Notes: generated by a model not told the origin, from the sequence alone. A stretch of 63,301 nt of DNA from an uncultured Clostridia bacterium (GCA_944380725.1 CALWIK010000001.1:1-63301), one strand, 5' to 3'; counted from the first letter of the stretch, positions 7,203 to 16,177 are shown. Program-made: numbers and translations.

Positions 7203-7805
7203 ATGATGGAGTATAATGTATTACCGTTAGCTAAGTTAATAGAACAGTTTGAACGTTTGCCTGGGATAGGCAAAAAAACTGCACAGAGGTTGGCTTATTT
7301 TGTACTGCAGCTGTCTACTGATGATGCTAAAGAATTTGCTGAAGCTATAGTTAATGCACATGATAAAATAAAATATTGCAAGATATGCAAAAATTTAACA
7401 GATCAAGACTTGTGCTATATATGCCGGAATAATTCTAGAGATAAAAGTATTATTTGTGTAGTAGAGGATCCTCGGGATGTTGTTGCGCTTGAAAAAACAG
7501 GGGAATTTTTCGCATCTTATCATGTTTTGCATGGAGCGATTTCTCCTTTGAATGGTATAGGACCTGATCAATTGTATATTAAAGAACTTTTAAATCGGAT
7601 CCGTAGTGAAGAAATAAAAGAAGTAATTATGGCGACGAATCCTACAGTGGAGGGAGAAGCTACGGCTATGTATATTTCTAAATTGTTAAAACCTCTGGGA
7701 GTAAAGGTTACGCGGTTAGCTTACGGAATACCAGTTGGAGGAGATTTAGAGTACGCAGATGAAGTTACACTTTCAAGGGCGTTGTTGGGAAGAAGTGAAA
7801 TATGA
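7203..7805 (+). CDS. recR: Recombination protein RecR
   Basis: The 200-residue protein has the helix-hairpin-helix [14 protein letters not shown] (18-31), a C4 zinc finger (Cys 59, 62, 71, 74) and a Toprim domain starting at VVEDPRDV, with the C-terminal [16 protein letters not shown] signature. RecR works with RecF/RecO in loading RecA at gaps. The gene starts 3 nt after ybaB, with adjacent ATG codons at 7203 and 7206, so translation is probably coupled. Confidence 0.96.
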   Translation: MMEYNVLPLAKLIEQFERLPGIGKKTAQRLAYFVLQLSTDDAKEFAEAIVNAHDKIKYCKICKNLTDQDLCYICRNNSRDKSIICVVEDPRDVVALEKTGEFFASYHVLHGAISPLNGIGPDQLYIKELLNRIRSEEIKEVIMATNPTVEGEATAMYISKLLKPLGVKVTRLAYGIPVGGDLEYADEVTLSRALLGRSEI

Positions 7806-7857
7806 ACTTTTTGTTGATATGAAGTTTATTTTTATATGATAGGAAGACAATCTTATA

Positions 7858-7886
7858 TTGACATGGATAAAATTTTATGCTATAAT
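7858..7886 (+). promoter_or_regulatory. Promoter of the smpB-ssrA unit
   Basis: Perfect TTGACA (7858-7863), 17-nt spacer, perfect TATAAT (7881-7886), 57 nt before smpB. A consensus promoter is expected for a gene pair that must supply abundant tmRNA. Confidence 0.85.
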
Positions 7887-7942
7887 TATCATACTTATGT
7901 ATGCTGATTTTTATTAGCTTTGCATATTAAAAGGGGTTCAAA

Positions 7943-8407
7943 ATGAAAACGGGAGCTTTTAAGATCGTTGCACAAAATAAAAAAGCCTATCATAATTATT
8001 TTATAGAGGAAAAATTAGAAGCGGGGATAGAACTTTTTGGTACGGAAGTTAAATCAATACGTGAGGGCAAAGTCTCTATAAAGGAATCATGGTGTTCTAT
8101 TGTAGATGGAGAGCTCTTGATAAATGGTATGCATATCTCTCCTTATGAAAAGGGGAATATTTTTAACAAGGACCCGATGCGTGTAAAGAAATTACTTATG
8201 CATAAACGTGAGATTTTGCGCCTTTTGGGCCTTGTTAAGCAGGCTGGGTATGCATTGATTCCGTTAAATGTGTATTTTAAAGGGTCTCTTGTTAAAGTTT
8301 GCGTTGGGTTTTGTAGAGGCAAAAAGCTATACGATAAACGTGCGGCGATGGCTAAAAAGGATGCTGATAGAAAAATTGAACGTATGCTTAAAGAATATAA
8401 CCGTTGA
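7943..8407 (+). CDS. smpB: tmRNA-binding protein SmpB
   Basis: The 154-residue protein contains the SmpB landmarks NKKAYHNYFIEEKLEAGIEL (first helix region), GTEVKSIREGKVSIKESW, HISPYEKGN and KVCVGFCRGKKLYDKRAA. SmpB delivers tmRNA to stalled ribosomes. Its stop codon lies only 8 nt before the tmRNA 5' end and no promoter is visible between them, so smpB and ssrA appear to be one transcript processed into tmRNA. The start follows AAAAGGGG. Confidence 0.96.
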   Translation: MKTGAFKIVAQNKKAYHNYFIEEKLEAGIELFGTEVKSIREGKVSIKESWCSIVDGELLINGMHISPYEKGNIFNKDPMRVKKLLMHKREILRLLGLVKQAGYALIPLNVYFKGSLVKVCVGFCRGKKLYDKRAAMAKKDADRKIERMLKEYNR

Positions 8408-8415
8408 AAATGTAT

Positions 8416-8766
8416 GGGGATGTAACGGGTTCGACGAGGATTGTGAGTTTTGGTAAGCGAGTAGCGGCGCGAATACGCTTTAAAATTCGTAAGTTTTTAA
8501 AATTAAACGACAATAACAACGTTAATGTAGTAGCTGCTTAGTCGGCTACCGTCTTTTGGAGATTACTGCGGCTCTATATAAGGCGTCGAATAGCAGTGAA
8601 CGTGAACTAGATTTTGGCTCAGATTTAGTCATGATTTATAGCCTACTGAAGGTTAAAGCCTGTTATTGGGCGTTAACTTGAGGGATTTTTAATTCAATAA
8701 CTACACTCGTAGAAAGCCTTTATGAGCGGTTTTCGGACAGGGGTTCAATTCCCCTCATCTCCACCA
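8416..8766 (+). ncRNA. ssrA: Transfer-messenger RNA
   Basis: The tRNA-like ends are clear: GGGGATGTAACGGGTTCGAC at the 5' side and GGTTCAATTCCCCTCATCTC plus ACCA at the 3' side, with acceptor GGGGATG pairing to CATCTCC. The tag frame is readable at 8506-8541: it gives NDNNNVNVVAA followed by TAG. The resume codon cannot be fixed (TTA at 8503 or AAC at 8506). The tag ends VVAA rather than the common ALAA. No terminator follows. Confidence 0.95.
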
Positions 8767-8800
8767 ATGAGGCAAAAAATTAAAATACAAAGGGATTTTT

Positions 8801-9652
8801 ATGAAAAGAATAATTTCATTTTTTATGTCTATAACAGTGAGCTATTGTGTTGGAACTTTTTTGCATATGCCATGTGTATTTGCAGAGGAGAATGTGAATG
8901 CGGTTAACGATAAATTTGTTTTAAGTGAAAATTTAGAAGCACTTAATGTTTTAAAAAGTATTAGTGAACTTAAGTTAGATAATTTAACTCTGTCGATTCC
9001 TAAGAAAGAAGACTTGAAAGATCTCGCGAAATATTATAAAGATGTAGAGATAAGATATTATTTATACGGCAATGATATGGAAATGTCTGAAAAAGAAGCT
9101 TTTGCGGAGCTTGTAAAATACAATTCTGGTAATAATGTGTCTTTTATCATTAAAGATAATGACAATAATACATTGGGTGAAATTATTTTATCTTGTTTAA
9201 AAAATAAATTTGTCAATATAGCATACTGGATAAAACCAGAATTTAGAGGGCATAGTTATTCATCTAAAGTATGTGTGGCTCTTATAAAAGAAATGCATAG
9301 AAAAGATTCTTCTTTTGTATTTTTAATTAATTTTGATGAAAAAAACTACAACTCAATTAGAGTTTTTGAAAAAATAAAATCTGGGTTAACTTTAAAAAAT
9401 ACGAGTAAAAAGGCTAACAACTTTAAAGAAAATAATTATAAAATTGGGGATATGGGTTTATTTAAATTGAAATATAAAATTTTGCCAGCGGCTGATGATA
9501 CTTTTTACTTTTATATTTTTGTTAATGACAAAGAGATAGCATCTGGAGTACTTACGAAAAGGCAGATTGAAGAAATAACTTATAAAAAGATTTTTGAACT
9601 AAATGAGATTGAGATTAATAAATTAAATTATTTTATAAAATTTGCTTCTTAA
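8801..9652 (+). CDS. Exported GNAT-fold acetyltransferase-like protein
   Basis: The 283-residue protein has a convincing Sec signal peptide (KR, hydrophobic core, cleavage near VFA-EE at residues 26-30). Residues about 60-200 look like a RimJ/RimL-type GNAT domain: LGEIIL, then YWIKPEFRGHSYSS (142-155, the acetyl-CoA loop, with H-S replacing the usual G-x-G) and NYNSIRVFEKIKSG (182-195). The C-terminal 80 residues are not recognised. An exported GNAT is odd because acetyl-CoA is cytoplasmic. It begins 34 nt after tmRNA with no terminator or promoter between. Enzymatic activity is unproven. Confidence 0.6.
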   Translation: MKRIISFFMSITVSYCVGTFLHMPCVFAEENVNAVNDKFVLSENLEALNVLKSISELKLDNLTLSIPKKEDLKDLAKYYKDVEIRYYLYGNDMEMSEKEAFAELVKYNSGNNVSFIIKDNDNNTLGEIILSCLKNKFVNIAYWIKPEFRGHSYSSKVCVALIKEMHRKDSSFVFLINFDEKNYNSIRVFEKIKSGLTLKNTSKKANNFKENNYKIGDMGLFKLKYKILPAADDTFYFYIFVNDKEIASGVLTKRQIEEITYKKIFELNEIEINKLNYFIKFAS

Positions 9653-9676
9653 ATTTTTATGCTGGGAGATTAATTT

Positions 9677-10066
9677 ATGATTAATAGTATGATGATAAAA
9701 AAAATGTCTGAGAGCAATATTCAAAATTCATTTAATGAAAAAAAACAGAGAAAAAAAAGCAAATCTCTTAACACAGGCCTTGGACTAAGAAAACATGCAG
9801 AAAAAATGAGAACAGACCCTGAATATAGAAAAATAATGATAGAGAAATATAAAAATAACAGGCCAAACGCAATTGCTATTGATATGATTGACAAAGATAC
9901 TATGGAAGTTGTTATGACATTTCCTAAAATTATGGATGGAGCGGCTTGGATAAGAGAAAATACTGACTATAAAAAAGCCGATTATGCAACTATAAATAAA
10001 ATTTGCAAAAATCAAGGAAAAACGGCGTATGGCTATAAATGGAGATATACTAAGGACAGGAAATAG
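9677..10066 (+). CDS. Small NUMOD-like DNA-binding domain protein
   Basis: The 129-residue protein has a Lys-rich N-terminal half (residues 15-60) and a C-terminal module from about residue 68: FPKIMDGAAWIREN, YATINKICKNQGKTAYGYKWRY-type ending. This pattern (aromatic-Pro start, AAxWI helix, I-xx-xCKxx, YGYKWRY) resembles NUMOD1/IENR helix-turn-helix modules attached to homing endonucleases. No nuclease domain is present. Several ATGs are available; 9677 follows GGGAG at short distance. It lies 24 nt after the GNAT gene and ends before a terminator, so the pair looks like one accessory cassette behind ssrA. Confidence 0.55.
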   Translation: MINSMMIKKMSESNIQNSFNEKKQRKKSKSLNTGLGLRKHAEKMRTDPEYRKIMIEKYKNNRPNAIAIDMIDKDTMEVVMTFPKIMDGAAWIRENTDYKKADYATINKICKNQGKTAYGYKWRYTKDRK

Positions 10067-10091
10067 ATGCAAACAAAAAGTTGGTATATTT

Positions 10092-10127
10092 AGCAGTGGG
10101 CATATTATAATAGCTCGCTGCTTTTTG
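10092..10127 (+). terminator. Terminator closing the ssrA-GNAT-NUMOD segment
   Basis: AGCAGTGGGC (10092-10101) pairs with GCTCGCTGCT (10113-10122) with two G-U pairs, followed by T5. Confidence 0.8.
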
Positions 10128-10144
10128 CTATAGAATTTTTTCCG

Positions 10145-10173
10145 TTGATTTAATTCTTTTATGGTTGTATAAT
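10145..10173 (+). promoter_or_regulatory. Promoter of the transketolase operon
   Basis: TTGATT (10145-10150), 17-nt spacer, TATAAT (10168-10173), 41 nt before the ATG at 10214. Confidence 0.75.
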
Positions 10174-10213
10174 TTAAGATAATTTAATAAGTTCTTTTTG
10201 GAGGAATTTTTGA

Positions 10214-11026
10214 ATGAATTTTGCCAGAAAATGTAATGAAATTAGGCAGTTGATTTTAAAAACTATAGGAACTTTAGGAGTGGGGCATATTGGAGGTTCT
10301 CTGTCTATTGTTGAGCTTTTGGTAGTACTTTATGAGAAACATATGAATATAGACCCTAAAGATCCCAATATGGCAAGAAGAGATAGATTGATAGTTTCTA
10401 AAGGGCATAGTGGACCTGCAATCTATTCTATTTTGTGCAGCAAGGGATTTTTCCCAGAAGATTGGCTTTTAACACTTAACAAACCAGGAACAAATTTGCC
10501 GAGCCATTGCGATATGAACAAAACTCCTGGAATTGATATGACAACAGGATCTTTAGGACAGGGTTTTTCGTGCGCAATGGGAGCAGCTAAAGCTTCAAAA
10601 ATAAAAAATGATGGGGCAATTATTTATACTATAATAGGTGATGGAGAAAGCCAAGAGGGTCAAATTTGGGAGGCTGCAATGTTTGCGGCGCAGCAAAATT
10701 TAGACAATGTGATTGCCTTTACAGATTATAATAAAATGCAACTGGATGGACCAATTAAAGAAATATGTAATATTGAGCCGTTGACTGATAAATGGCACGC
10801 TTTTGGATGGAATGTATTGGTAATAAAAGATGGTCATGATTGTGCAGAAATAGATGCAGCTATAAATTTGGCAAAGTTCTCAGATAAGCCAACTATGATA
10901 ATTTTAAACACAATTAAAGGAAAAGGAATTTCTTTTGCAGAAAAAGCTGGAGCTGGTAATCATAGTATGCAGGTTACTCCAGAAATGATGGCCCAAGGCT
11001 TGGCAGAATTGAGGGGTGAAGCTTAA
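10214..11026 (+). CDS. Transketolase, N-terminal (thiamine diphosphate-binding) subunit
   Basis: The 270-residue protein corresponds to the first half of transketolase. It has GHIGGSLSIVELLV, the SKGHSGPAIYS segment and the thiamine diphosphate motif GDGESQEG followed by the conserved Asn in FTDYNKMQLDG. In many Clostridia transketolase is encoded as two adjacent polypeptides that together exchange two-carbon units in the pentose phosphate pathway. The gene stops 2 nt before the C-terminal subunit, which supports a heteromeric enzyme. RBS is GGAGG. Confidence 0.93.
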   Translation: MNFARKCNEIRQLILKTIGTLGVGHIGGSLSIVELLVVLYEKHMNIDPKDPNMARRDRLIVSKGHSGPAIYSILCSKGFFPEDWLLTLNKPGTNLPSHCDMNKTPGIDMTTGSLGQGFSCAMGAAKASKIKNDGAIIYTIIGDGESQEGQIWEAAMFAAQQNLDNVIAFTDYNKMQLDGPIKEICNIEPLTDKWHAFGWNVLVIKDGHDCAEIDAAINLAKFSDKPTMIILNTIKGKGISFAEKAGAGNHSMQVTPEMMAQGLAELRGEA

Positions 11027-11028
11027 TA

Positions 11029-11961
11029 ATGGAAATGCGACAAGTTTTAGCAGCCGAATTAGAAAAATTAATGGCGCAAAACGAAAATATTGTACTTATT
11101 GATGCAGATTTATCCAAACCAAATGGACTGGTAGGATTAAAAAATAGTTTTCCTGATAGAGCAATGGACATTGGCATTGCTGAGCAAAATATGGCTTGTA
11201 TAGCGGCAGGAATGAGTAGTTACGGAATGATTCCGTTTATTTCTACGTTTACTCCTTTTGCAACAAGACGTATTTGTGATCAGATTGCAGTTTCTTGCTC
11301 TTATGCAAAGCAAAACGTAAAAATCATTGGAACGGACCCAGGTATTAGCGCAGAATTTAATGGAGGTACTCATATGAGTATGGAGGATATAGGTGTTTTG
11401 CGTAGCATACCTCAAATCGTTGTCTTTGAACCGGTAGATAATAATCAGCTAAAAAAAGCCTTGCCACAAATTGTAGATTATTATGGAGTTGTATATATTA
11501 GAGCTTTTAGAAAAGAAACTCCGGATATATTTGATGAATCATGTGATTTTGATTTATTTAAGGCCTCAAAAATAAAAGATGGAAAGGATTTGAGTATTTT
11601 TTGTTCAGGGCTTATGGTTCATGAAACTTTGATTGCAGATAAAGAGCTAAAATCACATGGAATTAATGCAGAAATTATAAATATTCATACAATAAAACCT
11701 ATAGATAGATTTGCGGTAACAGAATCTGCCCAAAAAACAGGAGCCGTGCTTACTGTCGAAAATCACAACATAATTGGAGGGTTAAAATCTGCAGTTTGTG
11801 AAGTTTTAATGGAAGAATGTCCTGTTCCTCTAAGAGCTATTGGTATTGAGGATAAATTCGGCCAGGTAGGGAAAATTCCATATTTAAAAAAAGAGTATAA
11901 TATGAGAGCAGAAGATATTGTAAATAAAGCTTTAGAAGTTTTAAAATTGAAAAGTAAATAA
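11029..11961 (+). CDS. Transketolase, C-terminal subunit
   Basis: The 310-residue partner carries the pyrimidine-binding domain (IDADLSKPNGL, DIGIAEQNMACIAAGMSS with the catalytic Glu, FISTFTPFATRR) and the C-terminal transketolase domain from about residue 185 (GLMVHETLIADKEL, INIHTIKPID, VENHNIIGGLKSAV). Its spacing of 2 nt from the N-terminal subunit indicates translational coupling. The stop codon overlaps an in-frame ATG of the next reading frame, but the next gene more likely starts at 12012. Confidence 0.93.
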   Translation: MEMRQVLAAELEKLMAQNENIVLIDADLSKPNGLVGLKNSFPDRAMDIGIAEQNMACIAAGMSSYGMIPFISTFTPFATRRICDQIAVSCSYAKQNVKIIGTDPGISAEFNGGTHMSMEDIGVLRSIPQIVVFEPVDNNQLKKALPQIVDYYGVVYIRAFRKETPDIFDESCDFDLFKASKIKDGKDLSIFCSGLMVHETLIADKELKSHGINAEIINIHTIKPIDRFAVTESAQKTGAVLTVENHNIIGGLKSAVCEVLMEECPVPLRAIGIEDKFGQVGKIPYLKKEYNMRAEDIVNKALEVLKLKSK

Positions 11962-12011
11962 TGAATGATATTAAGCACTTTTACAAAGAATATTTGTGGA
12001 GGTGCAATGTA

Positions 12012-12770
12012 GTGAAAAAAAACAAAGATTTAACATCCAATAATTCTAACGGACAAGTTGATGAAAATATAAGTGAAGCCAATCCAGCGAGTAGAATTCA
12101 AATAGATCAAATTAACAAAACTGGTGCGGTTGTTGTAAATAATGGAAGACATACGATTTATTGCTTGATGATTTTTGGGGAGATTGAAGGTCACGGATCT
12201 GCAGATGCGTCTATAAAGACTACAAAATACGAGAAAATAATCCCGCAACTTGTTGCAATAGAAGAAAGTCCTTCTATAGATGGCTTACTTGTTTTAATTA
12301 ATACGGTAGGAGGAGACATCGAAGCGGGGCTCTCTTTAGCAGAGCTGATTGCAGGAATGAAAAAGCCAACAGTATCTATGGTTATAGGGGGAGGTCACTC
12401 TATTGGAGTTCCTTTGGCAGTATCAGCAAAAAGAACTTTCATTGCTAAGTCTGCTTCAATGACAGTACATCCAGTTCGCACTACAGGAACAACTTTAGGA
12501 ACGTCACAGGCATTTGAATATCTTAAACGGCTGCAAAAAAGAATTACTAATTTTGTCGCAGATAACTCAAAAGTTTCAACAGAACGCTTTTTAAAGTTGG
12601 TGACAAATACAAGTGAGCTTGATATGGATATCGGTACAGTCTTGGAAGGAAAAGAAGCTGTTAAAGAGGGGATTATAGACAAAGTTGGCAATTTATCTAA
12701 TGCACTAGAGTGTTTGTATGATATGATAGAAAATGAAAATTTTGACAAAACTTCTAAAAATAAAAAATAA
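12012..12770 (+). CDS. tepA: ClpP-fold serine protease of the TepA type
   Basis: The 252-residue protein has a ClpP/crotonase-fold core: FGEIEGHG, LLVLINTVGGDIEAGLSLAE, VIGGGHSIGVPLAV with the probable nucleophile Ser130, and TVHPVRTTG with the probable catalytic His153. The first 35 residues are polar and variable. TepA-like proteases lie next to spoIIIE/ftsK in Firmicutes, as here; Bacillus TepA is linked to degradation of signal peptides or spore proteins. GTG at 12012 is chosen because GGAGG lies 9 nt upstream; the longer frame to 11961 has no such site. Confidence 0.8.
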   Translation: MKKNKDLTSNNSNGQVDENISEANPASRIQIDQINKTGAVVVNNGRHTIYCLMIFGEIEGHGSADASIKTTKYEKIIPQLVAIEESPSIDGLLVLINTVGGDIEAGLSLAELIAGMKKPTVSMVIGGGHSIGVPLAVSAKRTFIAKSASMTVHPVRTTGTTLGTSQAFEYLKRLQKRITNFVADNSKVSTERFLKLVTNTSELDMDIGTVLEGKEAVKEGIIDKVGNLSNALECLYDMIENENFDKTSKNKK

Positions 12771-12806
12771 AAAAAAAGTAAAACTTAGTTTTTGGGATGC
12801 ATTATC

Positions 12807-12833
12807 GTAGGGACTAAAATGTCCCTACTTTTT
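12807..12833 (+). terminator. Terminator after the tepA-like gene
   Basis: GTAGGGAC (12807-12814) pairs with GTCCCTAC (12821-12828) and is followed by T5. Confidence 0.9.
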
Positions 12834-12862
12834 GATATAAGAATAAAAGGATATGATATAGA

Positions 12863-15199
12863 TTGAATGGTAAAAAAAATGTAAAAAATAAAACAAATAA
12901 TCAAGAAAATTTAAAGTTTAAAAATCAAGTTTTGTCGATAATAATTTTTGCTATAGCAATATTTTTGATTTGTTTAGTTATTATAAAGGGAGAGAATGTG
13001 TGGCTTTTTTTACATAATTTTATCTTGGGCCTCTTTGGAGTAATTGCAATATTTTGGCCAATGTTATTGCTTTACGTAGCCTGGACAACAGCGTTAGCTC
13101 AACCAAAAGATAAAATAGGGTTTAAAATTATATTATCTACAATTGTAATTTTTTTAGCCAGTACGTTTGTTTATATATTCGAGAGAAAGCATGATTTTTC
13201 AAAATCTAGTTATTTAGAGAGCTTACTAGAGCTTTACAAAAGAGGAACTCAAAATATTGGTGGAGGTTTTTTTAGTGGAGTTTTAGGTATGCCTTTCGTT
13301 TATCTTTTTGGAGAGATAGGAGCTAAAATAATAATATTTTTGCTAATTTTTGTGTCAATAATGCTACTAACAGGGACAGGTTTAGGTACGCTATGTGATT
13401 GGATAAAAAAGGTAGTGAATTTTATATTTTCTGGTCTAAAAAAATGCTTCTTTAAAGATGAATTGGATGAGGCAATAAACAAAAATTGTAAAAACAGCAA
13501 TGCTGAACTTCCAGAGCACCCAGTTATATCTAACTTAAACTTTGACGAATTTGAAAATATTAAAGAGAAAAAATCTGATAAAAATAAAAAAGAAGACTGG
13601 TTTGAAAATTCCGCAGAAAAAGCAGCAGAAGCATTTATTCAGAAAGATAAAAAGAAAAAGAAAGAATCGTTGGAATTTGAAGCTAGCGAAGTAAAACTAA
13701 CACCAGATAAAACAAGCGAATGTACATATAATTATCCACCGATAAATTTATTAGAACCAACAAAGGAGCAAAATCAGGCGGATATCAGGCATGAGTTGCA
13801 AACAAATGGCCAGATGTTGGTAGATACTCTTAACAGCTTTTCTGTGCAGACTAAAATTGTAGATATAAGTCGAGGACCGGCGGTTACGCGCTATGAACTT
13901 CAACCAGCAGCTGGTGTAAAAATAAGTAAAATAACTAATTTAGCTGATGATATAGCCTTAAATTTAGCTGCGCTTGGTGTTAGAATAGAGGCACCGATCC
14001 CTGGGAAGGCTGCGGTTGGAATAGAAATTCCAAACAAAATTGTAAATATCGTGAAAATGAGAGAATTAATTAGCTCAGATGAATTTGTAAATTCAAAAAG
14101 TAAGTTGACAGTTATTTTAGGAAGAGACATTGCTGGTAACGTAACAGTGGCTGATTTGGGGAAAATGCCGCATCTATTGATTGCAGGTTCTACAGGATCT
14201 GGTAAGTCTGTGTGTATAAACTCATTTATTGTAAGCCTGCTCTATAAGGCAAGGCCAGAGGAAGTTAGATTACTAATGGTTGACCCAAAAGTTGTTGAGC
14301 TGGGTATTTATAATGGGATACCACATCTTTTAGTTCCAGCTGTTACAGACCCACGCAAAGCTGCCGGAGCTCTAAATTGGGCTGTAACAGAGATGCTAAA
14401 AAGATACAATATTTTTGCAGAAAATAATGTACGCGATCTTACAGCGTATAATAGACTAGTTCAAAGTAAAATAAAATCTGGAGTAGTAAAAGAAAATGAT
14501 GAAAACCTTGAAATGATGCCGCAGATCGTTATAATAATTGATGAACTGGCAGATTTAATGATGGCCGCGCCAAACGAAGTTGAGGATGCAATTTGCAGGC
14601 TAGCACAAATGGCAAGAGCTGCAGGAATGCACCTTGTTATTGCAACGCAAAGGCCATCTGTAGATGTTATTACGGGAACGATTAAAGCTAACATTCCTAG
14701 CAGAATTGCACTTTCTGTTTCTTCACAAATTGATTCTCGAACGATACTTGACTCAAGTGGAGCAGAAAAACTTCTTGGCCGAGGTGATATGTTGTTTTCT
14801 CCAATTGGAGCTTCGAAACCTCTGCGTGTTCAAGGTTGCTTTTTAACAGATAAAGAAATCGAAAATGTATTAAACTTTGTGAAAAATAATGGAGAAAACG
14901 AGTACGATCAAAAAGTAATCGAAGAAATAGAAAAAAATGCAATATTAGAGCCATCAAAAGATGAAAAATTGGAAGATAAAGATCCAATGTTAGAAGAAGC
15001 AATAAACTGTGTGCTAGAGGTTGGACAAGCATCAACTTCATTGCTTCAAAGACGGTTACGTTTGGGCTATGCAAGAGCTGGACGACTTATAGACGAAATG
15101 GAACGTATGGGCATCGTAGGGCCACATGAAGGCTCTAAACCACGGCAGATTTTAAGCAGAAGTTATCAGATAAAACAAACAGATGTCTTAGACAAGTAG
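12863..15199 (+). CDS. ftsK: DNA translocase of the FtsK/SpoIIIE family
   Basis: The 778-residue protein has four N-terminal membrane segments (about residues 25-190), a charged linker, the alpha domain around DISRGPAVTRYEL, a RecA-like motor with Walker A GSTGSGKS (near residue 441) and IIIDELADLMM, and a C-terminal winged-helix gamma domain (ASTSLLQRRLRLGYARAGRL) that reads polar DNA motifs. It pumps DNA across the septum in division or into the forespore. The reading frame opens with TTG at 12863 after AAAAGG; no better start is present. FtsK and SpoIIIE cannot be told apart here. Confidence 0.95.
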   Translation: MNGKKNVKNKTNNQENLKFKNQVLSIIIFAIAIFLICLVIIKGENVWLFLHNFILGLFGVIAIFWPMLLLYVAWTTALAQPKDKIGFKIILSTIVIFLASTFVYIFERKHDFSKSSYLESLLELYKRGTQNIGGGFFSGVLGMPFVYLFGEIGAKIIIFLLIFVSIMLLTGTGLGTLCDWIKKVVNFIFSGLKKCFFKDELDEAINKNCKNSNAELPEHPVISNLNFDEFENIKEKKSDKNKKEDWFENSAEKAAEAFIQKDKKKKKESLEFEASEVKLTPDKTSECTYNYPPINLLEPTKEQNQADIRHELQTNGQMLVDTLNSFSVQTKIVDISRGPAVTRYELQPAAGVKISKITNLADDIALNLAALGVRIEAPIPGKAAVGIEIPNKIVNIVKMRELISSDEFVNSKSKLTVILGRDIAGNVTVADLGKMPHLLIAGSTGSGKSVCINSFIVSLLYKARPEEVRLLMVDPKVVELGIYNGIPHLLVPAVTDPRKAAGALNWAVTEMLKRYNIFAENNVRDLTAYNRLVQSKIKSGVVKENDENLEMMPQIVIIIDELADLMMAAPNEVEDAICRLAQMARAAGMHLVIATQRPSVDVITGTIKANIPSRIALSVSSQIDSRTILDSSGAEKLLGRGDMLFSPIGASKPLRVQGCFLTDKEIENVLNFVKNNGENEYDQKVIEEIEKNAILEPSKDEKLEDKDPMLEEAINCVLEVGQASTSLLQRRLRLGYARAGRLIDEMERMGIVGPHEGSKPRQILSRSYQIKQTDVLDK

Positions 15200-15223
15200 G
15201 CAAAAAGTGATAAGGAGAACGCA

Positions 15224-16174
15224 ATGAAAAAGAAATTAAATGTGATTCTAAAGAAAAAAGATTTGATAGCTTTATTGTTCTCAATGGGAATAATAATAAT
15301 TGCAGCGATTATTTCAGTCATTGAGGCATTTGGAGTTCCTGTGTGGAAAAATATATTTAAAGTCTGTGCGGTAAATGAGTATTCATATTGTGCAGATGGA
15401 TATCCGATGTCTGTGCATATACTTGATGTTGGCAAAGCTGACAGTATCTTTATAACTTGCGAAGGCAAAAATATTTTGATCGACGCAGGAGAAACTAATC
15501 TTTACAATTTTGTAAATGAATATTTAAAAAAGCTGCATGTAAAAGATATTGATCAGTTAATTTTAACACATCCTCATAGTGATCATGTTGGAAGTATGAG
15601 CTATATTGTGGATGAATTTAATATAAAATCTTTTATAATGCCATATTTGAAAGAAGATATGGTTCCCACTTTTAAATCTTATGAGAGACTTTTAGTTTCG
15701 CTAGATAAAAAGAACATTAAAGTTGAAAAGCCAACTCCAGAAAAAAGTTATAACATAGGTGAGATGAAAATTGATGTTTTAGGTCCTGTTTATCAATATG
15801 ATGACATGAATAGCAATTCTATAGTAATAAAAGTTACATATAAAAATAAAAAATTCTTATTTACAGGAGACGCAGGGACTGAGTCAGAAAAAGATATGAT
15901 TTCGTTAGGAGAAGATTTAACTGCAGATGTATTAAAGGTGGGGCACCACGGGAGCAAAACCGCAACATCTCAAGCATTTTTGAATAGAGTCCAGCCATTA
16001 TATGCAGTTATTTCTGTTGGCGAAGATAGAAATAAGTTGCCGAAAAAAGAAATATTAAACCGCTTAAAAAAAAATAACATAAAAACATATCGAACAGACC
16101 TTGACGGCACGGTAATTTTAGCTACAGATGGAGAATCTTTAAAAATTTTTTGTGAGGAAGGAAATAACAATTAA
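15224..16174 (+). CDS. ComEC-like metallo-beta-lactamase-fold hydrolase
   Basis: The 316-residue protein has one N-terminal membrane segment (residues 12-32) and an MBL domain: MSVHILDVGKADS, ILIDAGE, the metal motif THPHSDHVG (115-123), FTGDAGTESE and KVGHHGSKTATS. It resembles the extracellular nuclease-like domain of ComEC without the channel domain. In Clostridia this type is followed by a DUF3006 gene, exactly as here. A role in DNA uptake is only a possibility. RBS AAGGAG fits the ATG at 15224. Confidence 0.88.
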   Translation: MKKKLNVILKKKDLIALLFSMGIIIIAAIISVIEAFGVPVWKNIFKVCAVNEYSYCADGYPMSVHILDVGKADSIFITCEGKNILIDAGETNLYNFVNEYLKKLHVKDIDQLILTHPHSDHVGSMSYIVDEFNIKSFIMPYLKEDMVPTFKSYERLLVSLDKKNIKVEKPTPEKSYNIGEMKIDVLGPVYQYDDMNSNSIVIKVTYKNKKFLFTGDAGTESEKDMISLGEDLTADVLKVGHHGSKTATSQAFLNRVQPLYAVISVGEDRNKLPKKEILNRLKKNNIKTYRTDLDGTVILATDGESLKIFCEEGNNN

Positions 16175-16177
16175 TTC

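Noticed and set aside
9785-10072. Minus-strand frame opposite the NUMOD-like gene
   Set aside because: It shadows the plus-strand gene, has no ribosome site, and its Phe/Ser/Ile-rich translation is typical of antisense frames.
8767-10213. Possible att repeat of the tmRNA 3' end marking an integrated island
   Set aside because: I found no second copy of the last 20 or so bases of ssrA before the transketolase operon, so an intact island is not supported.
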